NCBI RefSeq assembly: GCF_014192415.1
Contig: NZ_JACHXY010000001.1
Coordinates: 744,001 to 808,000 of the forward strand
Source of the DNA: Microbacterium proteolyticum
Lineage (GTDB): Bacteria > Actinomycetota > Actinomycetes > Actinomycetales > Microbacteriaceae
DNA length: 64,000 bases
Reading direction: 5' to 3'
Part shown: positions 8,348-16,920 of the stretch, in pieces
How the letters are laid out: each line of letters opens with the position of its first letter
How positions within the stretch are numbered: the first letter of the stretch is position 1
Position numbers and translations under genes: made by a program
The notes under the pieces: generated by a model
What the model was told of the DNA's origin: nothing
The model's database searches: none
The model's input: the letters and a program-made list of their open reading frames with translations, nothing else

Positions 8348-9979
8348 TTGCGAACGAGAAAGCAGAACGACGTGACCACCACGCACAACCGAGCGGGGCG
8401 CACGCGCCACCGGCTCGCGGCGATCGCCGCTGTGATCGCCACCACCGCCGCTCTGGCGGCGGGCGCCCCCGCCCATGCGCAGCCCGCACCGGAAGCCGTA
8501 TCGGGCTTCCCCGCGCCGACCGAACACACCCAGAAGGCCTACGACCCCGAGGCCGACTTCACCGCCAAGTGGACCCGCGCCGATGCGCGCCAGCTCCAGG
8601 CCATGAGCGATCCCGCAGCCGCATCGCGAGAGAACTCCATGCCCGAGGAGTACACGATGCCGACGGTGCCGCAGGACTTCCCCGACATGAGCAACGAGGA
8701 GGTGTGGGTCTGGGACAGCTGGACCCTCACCGACGGCACCTCCGCCCAGCCCAGCTTCAAAGGCTGGGAGGTCGTCTTCTCGCTCGTCGCCGACCGCAAG
8801 CTCGGCTTCGACGACCGACACACCTACGCCAAGCTCGGCTACTTCTTCCGCAAAGCCGACGTCGCCGAGCGTCCCGAGGACGGCGGCTGGACCTACGGCG
8901 GATTGGTCTTCCCCGACGGCGCGTCCGGCGCGATCTTCGAGGACCAGTCCTTCAGCCACCAGACGGAGTGGTCGGGCTCGACGCGCATCTTCGACGGCAA
9001 TAAGCTGCGCATCTTCTACACCGCGGTGGCCTTCTACCGCAACGACGACGGATCCAACCGCAAGCCGTACGACCCGCGCCTGGTCCAGAGCGAGGGGCGT
9101 CTGTTCGCCGATGAGAACGGCGTCTGGATGACCGGTTTCCGCGACCAGCACGACATGCTGCAGGCCGATGGCGAGTACTACCAGACCGGCGCGCAGAACG
9201 AGTTCTTCAACTTCCGCGACCCGTTCACCTTCGAAGACCCCGCGCACCCCGGCAAGACCTACATGGTGTTCGAGGGCAACTCGGCCTTCGCCCGCGGCGA
9301 GCGCGCGTGCACCGAGGAAGACATGGGCTACGCCCCCGGCGACCCGCACGCCGAGACCGCCGATGAGGCCATGGACAAGGGTGCGCACTTCCAGATGGCG
9401 AACGTCGGCCTCGCTGTCGCCGAGAACGCCGCCCTCACCGAGTGGCGCTTCCTGCCGCCGATCCTGTCGGCCAACTGCGTGAACGATCAGACCGAGCGTC
9501 CGCAGATCTACATCAAGGACGGCAAGTACTACCTCTTCACCATCACCCACCGCGGCACGTACGCGGCCGGCATCGACGGCCCCGAGGGCGTCTACGGCTT
9601 CGTGGGAGATGGCATCCGCAGCGACTTCCAGCCCGTGAACCGCGGCTCGGGACTCGCGCTCGGAAGTCCCGCCAACCTGAACTTCCCCGCGGGCACCCCC
9701 TTCGCCCCGAACCCCGATCAGCACCCGGGGCAGTTCCAGGCATACTCCCACTACGTCATGCCCGACGGCCTCGTGCAGTCGTTCATCGACACGATCGGTA
9801 CGAGCGACGACTTCGTCCGCGGCGGCACCCTCGCCCCGACGGTGCGCCTCGACATCGAGGGCGATGCCGTCACGGTCGATCGCTCGTACGGCACCAATGG
9901 GCTCGGCGAGTGGGCCGACATCCCCTCGGGCTACGCGCACGAGATCGCCGGCACGTCCGACCCGCGGCCGATCGGCTGA
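8348..9979 (+). CDS. Levansucrase, GH68, secreted
   Basis: 543 aa from the TTG at 8348, with AAGGA 8 nt upstream; a GTG at 8372 is an alternative start. The signal peptide ends near residue 44 (AGAPAHA). The GH68 catalytic set is complete: nucleophile D123 in VWDSW, transition-state stabiliser D291 in FRDPF, and acid/base E383 in DQTERPQIY; EWSGS (207-211) is also conserved. The enzyme cleaves sucrose outside the cell, releases glucose and transfers fructose to levan or to water. Length fits the family. It has its own promoter with an operator and is followed by a strong hairpin, so it is monocistronic. The symbol sacB or lsc would be a guess. Confidence 0.93.
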   Translation: MRTRKQNDVTTTHNRAGRTRHRLAAIAAVIATTAALAAGAPAHAQPAPEAVSGFPAPTEHTQKAYDPEADFTAKWTRADARQLQAMSDPAAASRENSMPEEYTMPTVPQDFPDMSNEEVWVWDSWTLTDGTSAQPSFKGWEVVFSLVADRKLGFDDRHTYAKLGYFFRKADVAERPEDGGWTYGGLVFPDGASGAIFEDQSFSHQTEWSGSTRIFDGNKLRIFYTAVAFYRNDDGSNRKPYDPRLVQSEGRLFADENGVWMTGFRDQHDMLQADGEYYQTGAQNEFFNFRDPFTFEDPAHPGKTYMVFEGNSAFARGERACTEEDMGYAPGDPHAETADEAMDKGAHFQMANVGLAVAENAALTEWRFLPPILSANCVNDQTERPQIYIKDGKYYLFTITHRGTYAAGIDGPEGVYGFVGDGIRSDFQPVNRGSGLALGSPANLNFPAGTPFAPNPDQHPGQFQAYSHYVMPDGLVQSFIDTIGTSDDFVRGGTLAPTVRLDIEGDAVTVDRSYGTNGLGEWADIPSGYAHEIAGTSDPRPIG

Positions 9980-9995
9980 CCCCCCGCCCCTGAAC

Positions 9996-10058
9996 GGGGC
10001 GCCCCACCCCGGGAGATGAGGCACCCCACCTCGCAAACGGGGCACCCCACCCCGGGAG
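9996..10058 (+). repeat. Three imperfect 21-22 bp tandem repeats
   Basis: GGGGCGCCCCACCCCGGGAG (from 9996), a diverged copy GAGGCACCCCACCTCGCAAA (from 10018) and GGGGCACCCCACCCCGGGAG (from 10039) are spaced 22 and 21 nt apart between the levansucrase stop and its terminator. Copies 1 and 3 differ at one base. The units are internally GC-palindromic. Confidence 0.6.
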
Positions 10059-10087
10059 CGGGGCCCCGCTACGGCGGGGCCCCGTTT
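10059..10087 (+). terminator. Levansucrase terminator
   Basis: Perfect 11-bp stem (CGGGGCCCCGC with GCGGGGCCCCG), a TACG loop and TTT directly after. Each arm is itself palindromic, so alternative folds exist. Confidence 0.75.
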
Positions 10088-10189
10088 CGGCGTTTCCGGA
10101 CCGGGGCGGATGCGAGCGCGTCAGCGCGAGGGGCCCGGACGCGTACGCTGGCTTCCACCACCCCTGGGGAGGAGTGGCGAGGGGTCCGG

Positions 10190-12081
10190 GTGCCGATGGA
10201 TGCCATGTCGATGGCGGACGCGATCCTCCGTGCGCTCGGCGGCACCGAGAACGTGGTCGCCGCGACGCACTGCGCCACGCGCCTGCGGGTCAACCCCCGG
10301 GAGCTCTCGAGGGTGGACACCGCAGCACTCGACGCCGTTCCCGGCGTGCTGGCCGCGCAGGTGGTCGGCGAACAGGTGCAGATCGTGGTCGGCCCGGGGC
10401 ACGTCGACGACCTCGCGGATGCGGTGGCTCGTCGGCTCGCACCGCCGGCGGCGGCCTCCGTTCGCCCCCTTCCGACGCGGGCGATCAGCGTGCTCGTCGA
10501 CGTCTTCACACCGTTGCTGCCTGCATTCGTCGCGGGCGGACTGCTCACCGCGCTCCACAACGTCCTCGCCGGCCCCGGGGCCTTCGGCGACCTCGCGGTG
10601 GTGGATGCCGTGCCGTGGCTGCGCGGACCGGTGGCCCTGGTGGGTCTGCTGGGCGCGGCCGTCTTCGCGCTGCTGCCCGTCCTCCTGGGCTTCTCCGCCG
10701 CGGGGCGTTTCGGCGGCAGCCCGTATCTCGGGGCGGCGATGGGGGCAGCCCTCGTGGCCGCCCCCGGTCTCGCGGCCGACTCCGCCCTGCCCGCCATCCA
10801 CCTCACCCCGGACACGGGGTGGGTGATCGCGGGAGTCGACGTGCTCGCCATCGACTACCAGGGCACGGTCCTGCCGATCATCGCGATCTGCTTCGTGCTG
10901 GCGCGCCTCGAACGGTTCTTCGGCCGCCGACTGCGCGGCTCGGCGCGCCTGCTGCTCGTCCCCCTGTTGACCCTCCTGACGACGGGCCTGCTCGCCTTCC
11001 TGGTCCTGGGGCCGGCGTTGCGCTTCACCGCGGACGCCGCCGCGGTCGGCCTGGAATGGCTGTACAGCAGCGCCGGACTGCTCGGCGGCACCGTCGTGGG
11101 CGCGGTGTACTCCCCGCTGGTCGTGACCGGACTGCACCAGGGGCTCATCGCCATCGAGCTGGGGCTGCTGTCGACCGGCGGCTCGTTCATCTTCCCCGTG
11201 CCGCCGCCGCCAACGTCGCCCAGGCCGCGGCCACGCTCGCCGTGTGGGTGTCGGCGCGCCGGGGCTCCCGATTGCGGGCGCTGGCCGCCACCGCGACCGC
11301 TCCGGCCGCACTCGGCATCGCCGAACCGGCGATGTTCGGCGTGACCCTGCGCCTCCGGGTCCCCTTCGCCATCGCGGTGGGGGCGACGGCGGTCTCCGCG
11401 ACCCTGCTCGCGGCCTTCCGCGTGGAGGCGGTGACCCTGGGGGCGGCGGGTGTCTTCGGCTTCCTCTCGATCGCTCCCGGTCAGGTGGGGCCGTTCCTGC
11501 TGTGCCTCGGCGTCTCGATCGCGCTGTCGTTCATCGGCACGCTGTCGTGGGCGCGATGGCGGCGACGACGCGGGCGCCCTCTCGATGGGGACGGGGGCGC
11601 CGAGCCGCGCGACGATTCCGTCGTGCGCTCCCCCGTGTCGGGCACCCGGGTCGAGGTGTCGACCCTCGGCGACCCGGCCTTCGCCGGGAGCGCACTGGGC
11701 CCGACCTCGGCGGTCGCCCCCGCCTCCGGTCTCGTCTCCTCCCCCGCGGAGGGAACGGTGAGCGCGATCGCCGCGGCCTCCCACGCGTATGGCGTCACCA
11801 CCGACGACGGCACGGAGCTGCTCGTGCACGTGGGCATCGACACGGTGCGACTGGGCGGTCGAGGGTTCCGCCCGCTCGTGCGCGTCGGCGACCGGGTGTC
11901 GCCCGGTGACGCGCTCGTGCACGTCGACCTCGCCGCCGTCACGGCTGCGGGGTTGGATCCGGTGGTGCTCACGATCGTCACGAACGCCGACGAACGCGCG
12001 TTCAGCGCCGTCGACGGGTCCGTCGACGTGACCGCGGGGACGCCCGTGCTGCGCCGGAAGACATCCGCGAACGAAATCTGA
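10190..12081 (+). pseudogene. PTS sucrose/beta-glucoside-type permease EIIBCA, disrupted by a frameshift
   Basis: A complete IIB-IIC-IIA reading is split between two frames. The first frame runs from a GTG at 10190 (AGGGG 5 nt upstream) or ATG at 10196. It gives IIB with the phospho-cysteine C28 (ATHCATRLR) and most of IIC with several membrane helices, up to SGGSFIFPV-like sequence near 11,200. The second frame continues with IIC (NVAQAAATLAV..., GIAEPAMFGV) and a IIA domain carrying both family histidines (ASHAYG and LVHVGIDTV), ending at 12,081. One missing base in a GCC-repeat at about 11,200-11,213 explains the shift. Without it the protein would be about 630 aa, normal for sucrose-type PTS permeases that import and phosphorylate sugar. 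It could be a real recent inactivation or a sequencing error. Confidence 0.85.
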
Positions 12082-12119
12082 TTAACCGCTTGACCATCGC
12101 TCAGAGAGCTTGCTAGCGT
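12082..12119 (+). promoter_or_regulatory. Promoter of the GH32/ABC operon with overlapping operator
   Basis: TTGACC (12090-12095), an 18-nt spacer and TAGCGT (12114-12119) precede the GH32 gene at 12,183. TTAACCGCTTGA (12082-12093) overlaps the -35 box exactly as at the levansucrase promoter. The site starts just after the stop codon of the PTS gene. Confidence 0.65.
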
Positions 12120-12124
12120 CTGCG

Positions 12125-12136
12125 TAACCGATTAAC
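12125..12136 (-). promoter_or_regulatory. Second operator-like site
   Basis: Read on the minus strand this is GTTAATCGGTTA, matching the TTAAYCGNTT core of the two promoter-overlapping sites. It lies just downstream of the expected transcription start, a usual place for an auxiliary LacI-family operator. Confidence 0.5.
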
Positions 12137-12182
12137 CACACGGGTTTCATCGGTGCTGTGAGTCTCGACGAGGAGTCATCCG

Positions 12183-13658
12183 ATGTACGAACGAGGGTTC
12201 TTCCGCCCGCCCCAGGCCTGGGTCGGCGACGTCATCCCGTGGCAGGAGGACGGCCGCTTCCACCTGTTCTACCTGCACGAGTCGCGCCGGACGCCGAAGA
12301 TCGGGATGCCGTGGCACCGCGTCGTCACCGACGACCTCGTCACGTTCACCGAGACGGGTACAGCGCTGGCCTCGGGCGGTCCGGATGCCGACGACTTCAA
12401 CGTCTACACCGGCAGCGTCGTCGTGGCCGACGGAGTCCATCACCTCTTCTACACCGGGCAGAACCCCGACCGCCGCGGCGCCGACGGACTGCCGTTGCAG
12501 CTGGTTCTGCACGCGACCAGCACCGACGGCATGCGCACCTGGCAGCGTCACCCCGCGCACACGTTCGGCGCGACCGCGGGCTACGAGACGGCCGACTGGC
12601 GCGATCCCTTCGTCTTCCGCGACGAGGCCGCGGGTCTCTGGCGCATGCTCATCACCGCCCGCCACGCCGACGGACCGGAGCGCCGCCGCGGTGTCATCGC
12701 GCAATGCGTCTCGCACGACCTCCGCACGTGGGAACCCGCGGAGGCGTTCTGGGACCCGCGGCGTTATATCGCGCACGAGTGCCCCGAGGTGTTCGAGTGG
12801 AACGGCTGGTGGTACCTGGTCTACTCCGAGTTCAGCGAGTCGTTCACCACCCGGTACCGCGTCTCGCGCAGCCTCCACGGCCCCTGGACGGTCCCCGCCG
12901 ACGACAGCCTCGACGGCCGCGCGTATTACGCGGCGAAGTCCGCCGCCCGGGGAGACCGTCGCTTCTTCTTCGGCTGGATCGCCTCGCGCGAGGGCGGCGT
13001 CGACGACGGCGCCTGGCAGTGGGCGGGCACCCTCTCGGTGCTGGAGGCCGAGCAGAACCCCGACGGCACGCTGCGGTTCCACCCCCCGGTCGAACTCGCC
13101 GAGAGCTTCGATCGGGGCGTTGCCGCCGTGGCATCCGGAGCCGTCCTGTCGGCTCCCGACGGCTATGCCGACCTCGTCGTCGCCGAGACCGCCCCGGCGA
13201 CCTTCCGCGTCGACGCGGTGTTCGACATCGCCGCGGAGACGACCGAGTTCGGCCTCCTGCTGCGCGCGAGCGACGACGGCGACGAGGGCTACGTCCTGCG
13301 TGTGGAGCCGCGTCGGAACCGGTTGGTCTTCGACCGCTGGCCGCGTCTTCGTACCGGCGGTGAGCAATGGCAGGTCTCGGGCGACGTGCCCTTCGCGGTC
13401 GAGCTCGAGCGCGCCGTCACGCTCGAAGCCGGACCGCACCGGCTCGAGGTGGTCGTCGACGGCGACCTGTGCGTCGCCACCGTCGACGGGGCCGTCACCC
13501 TGAGCACCCGCCTCTACGACCGCACGACCGGCGGAATCCGCGCGTTCGTCGGCGAGGGCGAGGTCAGCGTCGTCGCTCTCGAGGTATCCACCCGCGAAAC
13601 CGACGGCGGCGCCTCCACGGCCCGGCACGACGACCTGCTCGTCACCTCTTCTTCCTGA
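12183..13658 (+). CDS. Cytoplasmic GH32-like beta-fructosidase, variant WVGD clade
   Basis: 491 aa, no signal peptide, so cytoplasmic. The propeller starts at once: the usual WMNDPNG nucleophile motif is replaced by AWVGDVIPW (D16). D141 (WRDPF) and acid/base E199 (HECPEVFE) are conserved. Residues 325-475 form a beta-sandwich. Enzymes with this GD-x-I-P motif form a separate branch near GH32/GH43 that acts on short fructosides; the exact substrate is unknown. It is the first gene of the operon with the ABC importer, so it probably hydrolyses what the importer brings in. The Shine-Dalgarno (CGAGGAG) is about 10 nt before the ATG. Confidence 0.82.
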   Translation: MYERGFFRPPQAWVGDVIPWQEDGRFHLFYLHESRRTPKIGMPWHRVVTDDLVTFTETGTALASGGPDADDFNVYTGSVVVADGVHHLFYTGQNPDRRGADGLPLQLVLHATSTDGMRTWQRHPAHTFGATAGYETADWRDPFVFRDEAAGLWRMLITARHADGPERRRGVIAQCVSHDLRTWEPAEAFWDPRRYIAHECPEVFEWNGWWYLVYSEFSESFTTRYRVSRSLHGPWTVPADDSLDGRAYYAAKSAARGDRRFFFGWIASREGGVDDGAWQWAGTLSVLEAEQNPDGTLRFHPPVELAESFDRGVAAVASGAVLSAPDGYADLVVAETAPATFRVDAVFDIAAETTEFGLLLRASDDGDEGYVLRVEPRRNRLVFDRWPRLRTGGEQWQVSGDVPFAVELERAVTLEAGPHRLEVVVDGDLCVATVDGAVTLSTRLYDRTTGGIRAFVGEGEVSVVALEVSTRETDGGASTARHDDLLVTSSS

Positions 13659-13697
13659 CTCCACCCGCACCCGAACCACACATCAACGGAGATTCAC

Positions 13698-15038
13698 ATG
13701 GTCCACCACGCACGCACGGCATCCTGGGTCGCCCTGGCCGCCGCCACCGCCCTCGTCCTCTCCGGCTGCGCCGGCACCGGCGGCGGCGGCGGTGACCCCA
13801 CGAACGTCAACCCCGAGGGGGAGGTGAAGCCCCGCGAGATCTCGTGGTTGCTCTCGCGCCCCGCCGACGGCGGCGTCATCACCGCGATGCAGAAGATCGC
13901 CGACGAGTACGCGGCCAGCCATCCCGGCTTCGCGCTCAACCTCATCACCACGCCCGATCGACCGAGCTACATCCAGAAGTACGAGACGCTCGCCGCGGCG
14001 AACAAGCTGCCCGAGCTCTTCGACACGGATGCCACCCCCTTCGCGCAGAAGCTCGCGGGCCAGGGGCGCATGGTCGACGTCGACCTGCTGCTCGAGGATC
14101 TGGGCCTGGCCGACGACTACCGCGAGGCGGCGTTGAACTACCAACGCTTCGACGACGGCTCGCTCTACATGGTGCCGTTCGAGTTCCAGCTGGAGTTCTT
14201 CTGGTACAACCGCGACCTGCTGGCCCAGGCCGGCGTCGAGGTGCCCGCGACGCTCGACGACTTCGCGCCGATGTGCGAGGCGCTGCGCGCGCAGGGCATC
14301 ACCCCCATCGCCCTCGACGGCGCCGACGGCTGGCCGCTCGAGCGCTACATGGCGTACTACCCCTTCCGTCAGGCCGGCCCCGAGTACGTGCAGAAGCTCA
14401 AGACCGGCGAAGCGAAGTTCTCCGACGCCCCCGGGCGTGCCGCCGCCGACTGGCTGTACGGCCTCGGGCAGGCGGGGTGCTTCCAGGAGGGCTTCTCCTC
14501 CACCGGCTATGCCGACGCGCAGGCGCAGTTCACCTCGGGCAAGGCCGCTGTCTACAACATCGGCACGTGGGAGCTCGGCAACCTCGCCACCGACACGCTC
14601 GACGCGGGCGTCCGCGACAGCGTCGACTACTTCACTCTCCCCACGCTCCCCGGCGCCGTCACCGCCGACGACGAGTACGTCACCCCGTCGGGCATCGGCA
14701 TGGCCGTCAACTCCGCCACCTTCGACCCGCTCGTGCGCGACTTCCTCGCCTTCGCCCTCGAGCGCTACCCCGCCGAGGTCGCCGCCTCCGGCGCCCTCTC
14801 GCCGACCACCGGCGTCGAGACCGAGATCCCGGCGGCCGCCACCCCGCTGTACAGCCGGGCGATCGCCCAGGCGGGCGAGGTCGGCGAGAAGATCGCCATG
14901 CCGTGGGACACGCAGCTCGACCCCGCCACCAACACCCGCCTCCAGCAGGAGCTGACCCTGCTCGTCCAGGGCGACATCACGCCCGACGAGTTCGTGAGCA
15001 CCATGGATGCCGCCCTCACGGAGAACGTCGGTGGCTGA
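13698..15038 (+). CDS. ABC sugar transporter, substrate-binding lipoprotein
   Basis: 446 aa. A lipoprotein signal peptide ends in LVLSGC with lipidated C24, followed by a Gly-rich spacer (TGGGGG). The rest is a family-1 (MalE-like) extracellular solute-binding fold, with the WYNRDLL and DGWPLERY-type segments common in oligosaccharide binders. It captures the substrate outside the membrane and delivers it to the two permeases encoded next. Its stop overlaps the GTG start of the first permease by 8 nt. Given four fructosidases around it, short fructo-oligosaccharides or sucrose are the likely ligands (inference). Confidence 0.9.
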   Translation: MVHHARTASWVALAAATALVLSGCAGTGGGGGDPTNVNPEGEVKPREISWLLSRPADGGVITAMQKIADEYAASHPGFALNLITTPDRPSYIQKYETLAAANKLPELFDTDATPFAQKLAGQGRMVDVDLLLEDLGLADDYREAALNYQRFDDGSLYMVPFEFQLEFFWYNRDLLAQAGVEVPATLDDFAPMCEALRAQGITPIALDGADGWPLERYMAYYPFRQAGPEYVQKLKTGEAKFSDAPGRAAADWLYGLGQAGCFQEGFSSTGYADAQAQFTSGKAAVYNIGTWELGNLATDTLDAGVRDSVDYFTLPTLPGAVTADDEYVTPSGIGMAVNSATFDPLVRDFLAFALERYPAEVAASGALSPTTGVETEIPAAATPLYSRAIAQAGEVGEKIAMPWDTQLDPATNTRLQQELTLLVQGDITPDEFVSTMDAALTENVGG

Positions 15039-15993
15039 CACGCTCGCCCCGCGCCGGCCCCGGGTGACCGGGGCCGGCCGGCCCACCCCACGCCGCGCGC
15101 CGATGCGCACCTCGATGCTTCCGCGCCGCTCCGGTCTGGCCGTGGCGGTCTTCCTCGTCCCGCCGCTGCTGCTCTACAGCGCGGCCGTGCTGCTGCCCAT
15201 CGGTCAGTCGCTCGTGCTGAGCCTGTTCGAGTGGGACGGCATCACCGACCTGCAGTTCGTCGGGCTCGACAACTACGTCAAGATGTTCACCCGCGACGAC
15301 GTCTTCTGGACGGCGTTCGGCAACGCGCTCGGATACCTCGCCATCTGCCTCGTTCTGCAACTCGGCGGTGCACTCGCGGTGGCGGGGCTGCTGACGGCCC
15401 TCCCCCGGGCCCGTGAGCTGGTCAAGACCCTCTACCTGCTGCCCGCGGTGATCTCCACCGTCGCCATCGCCTTCCTCTTCCTGCGCGTGTACTCGCTGGA
15501 GCCGGTCGGCCTGCTCAACCAGCTGCTGTCGTGGGTGGGTCTCGAGGGCCTGCAGACGGCGTGGCTGTCGAACGTGCAGACCGTGCTGGCGGCCGTGTCG
15601 ATCCCCGAGGGATGGCGCTTCACGGGCCTGTACATGCTCATCATCTACGCGGCCCTGATCGCCGTCCCCAAGGAGCTCGAAGAAGCCGCCCGCCTGGACG
15701 GCGCCTCGTGGTGGCAGACGTTCTGGCGCATCCGCTTCCCCTACATCCGCCCCGTCTGGATCACCACGACCGTCATGGCGACGACCTTCGCCCTCCGCGG
15801 TTTCGACATCCCCTACCTGCTGACCAACGGCGGCCCCGGACAAGCGTCCGAGCTTCTGACCACCTACATGTACAAGACGGCCTTCGTCCACACCGACTAC
15901 GGCTACGCCAGTGCGATCTCGGTCTTCATCGTCGTGGAGTGCCTCGTCGCCGTCGGCCTCATCTTCCTGCTGTTGCGTCGGAAGGACGCGTGA
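15031..15993 (+). CDS. ABC sugar transporter permease 1 (MalF/UgpA type)
   Basis: 320 aa from the GTG at 15031, with GGAG 7 nt upstream. It has six transmembrane helices in the binding-protein-dependent permease fold. The cytoplasmic EAA loop is visible as EEAARLDGASWWQTFWRIRFP, the contact site for the ATPase. The stop TGA shares one base with the ATG of permease 2 (TGATG), so the pair is co-translated. No ATPase gene lies in the island; such importers often share an MsmK/MsiK-type ATPase encoded elsewhere. Confidence 0.9.
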   Translation: MADTLAPRRPRVTGAGRPTPRRAPMRTSMLPRRSGLAVAVFLVPPLLLYSAAVLLPIGQSLVLSLFEWDGITDLQFVGLDNYVKMFTRDDVFWTAFGNALGYLAICLVLQLGGALAVAGLLTALPRARELVKTLYLLPAVISTVAIAFLFLRVYSLEPVGLLNQLLSWVGLEGLQTAWLSNVQTVLAAVSIPEGWRFTGLYMLIIYAALIAVPKELEEAARLDGASWWQTFWRIRFPYIRPVWITTTVMATTFALRGFDIPYLLTNGGPGQASELLTTYMYKTAFVHTDYGYASAISVFIVVECLVAVGLIFLLLRRKDA

Positions 15994-16904
15994 TGAGCAT
16001 CACCCTCACCCCCGCCCCCGTGGCATCCGCCCCCCGGGCTCCCGAGCCCGACACCCGCCGGGTCCACCGCCCGCCGCGCCTTCGTGTGCAGCGCACCCTG
16101 CTGACCGTCACCGTCGTGCTGATCGTGATCGTGCAGGTGTACCCCCTGCTGTGGCTGTTCCTCACGAGTTTCCGCAGCGCCGCGGACTTCGCCGGCGGCG
16201 ACCCGTTCGCCCTGCCGCGGGAGTGGACACTCGACAACTACGCCCGTGCCTTCGGCACCGGCAACCTGCTGCTGAACATCGGCAACTCCCTCATCGTCAC
16301 GCTGGGGGCGAGCCTGCTCATCGTGGTCGCCGGCATGATGGCGGCCTACGCGCTGCAGGTGCTCGGTTTCCGCCTGAGCGGGTTCGTGCGGGCGCTGTTC
16401 CTGCTGGGCATCATCGTGCCGGTCCAGATCGCGCTCGTGCCGCTGTTCATCGACTACTCGCAGGTGGGGCTGCTCGACACCCACCTGTCGATGATCCTGC
16501 CCTTGGCGGCGTTCTCGCTGCCGATGGGCGTGTATCTGTTCTCGTCGTTCTACGAGTACATCCCCCGGGAGCTGTACGAAGCCGCCTCCCTCGACGGAGC
16601 AGGTCCGTACCGCATCTTCCTGCAGATCACGGCGCCCCTGTCGGTCAACACGATCATCACGGTCGTTCTCGTCAACAGCATCTTCATCTGGAACGACTTC
16701 ATCTTCGCGAACACCTTCGTGCTGTCCGACGGACTGAAGACCATCCCTCTGGGCCTGCAAAACTACATCGGAGCGATGGGCAACACCGATTGGACGGCGA
16801 CGTTCGCCGCGGTGTGCGTCACGGTGACGCCACTGCTGCTGGTGTTCCTCGTGCTCAACAAAGCGATGATCGCGGGCCTGGAGAGCGGAGCCACCAAGGG
16901 ATGA
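15993..16904 (+). CDS. ABC sugar transporter permease 2 (MalG/UgpE type)
   Basis: 303 aa from the ATG at 15993, which overlaps the stop of permease 1 by one base. A proline/arginine-rich N-terminus of about 30 residues precedes six transmembrane helices. The EAA loop reads YEAASLDGAGPYRIFLQI. The C-terminal MalG-type segment (MIAGLESGATKG) is typical. It forms a heterodimeric channel with permease 1 and works with the binding lipoprotein at 13,698. The following LacI gene starts 17 nt after the stop, so all belong to one operon. Confidence 0.9.
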   Translation: MSITLTPAPVASAPRAPEPDTRRVHRPPRLRVQRTLLTVTVVLIVIVQVYPLLWLFLTSFRSAADFAGGDPFALPREWTLDNYARAFGTGNLLLNIGNSLIVTLGASLLIVVAGMMAAYALQVLGFRLSGFVRALFLLGIIVPVQIALVPLFIDYSQVGLLDTHLSMILPLAAFSLPMGVYLFSSFYEYIPRELYEAASLDGAGPYRIFLQITAPLSVNTIITVVLVNSIFIWNDFIFANTFVLSDGLKTIPLGLQNYIGAMGNTDWTATFAAVCVTVTPLLLVFLVLNKAMIAGLESGATKG

Positions 16905-16920
16905 ACGCGAGGACCCCCTC

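Noticed and set aside
9996..10060. CRISPR-like repeat array
   Set aside because: Three diverged copies with no distinct spacers and no cas genes; they are contiguous GC repeats before a terminator.
11195..11215. Programmed ribosomal frameshift in the PTS gene
   Set aside because: The sequence is a CCG/GCC repeat and has no slippery heptamer or typical stimulatory structure; a one-base deletion or sequencing error is simpler, and family members are encoded in one frame.
13698..16904. A missing ABC ATPase as sign of a broken transporter
   Set aside because: Sugar importers of this family commonly share an ATPase encoded elsewhere, so absence here is not evidence of loss.
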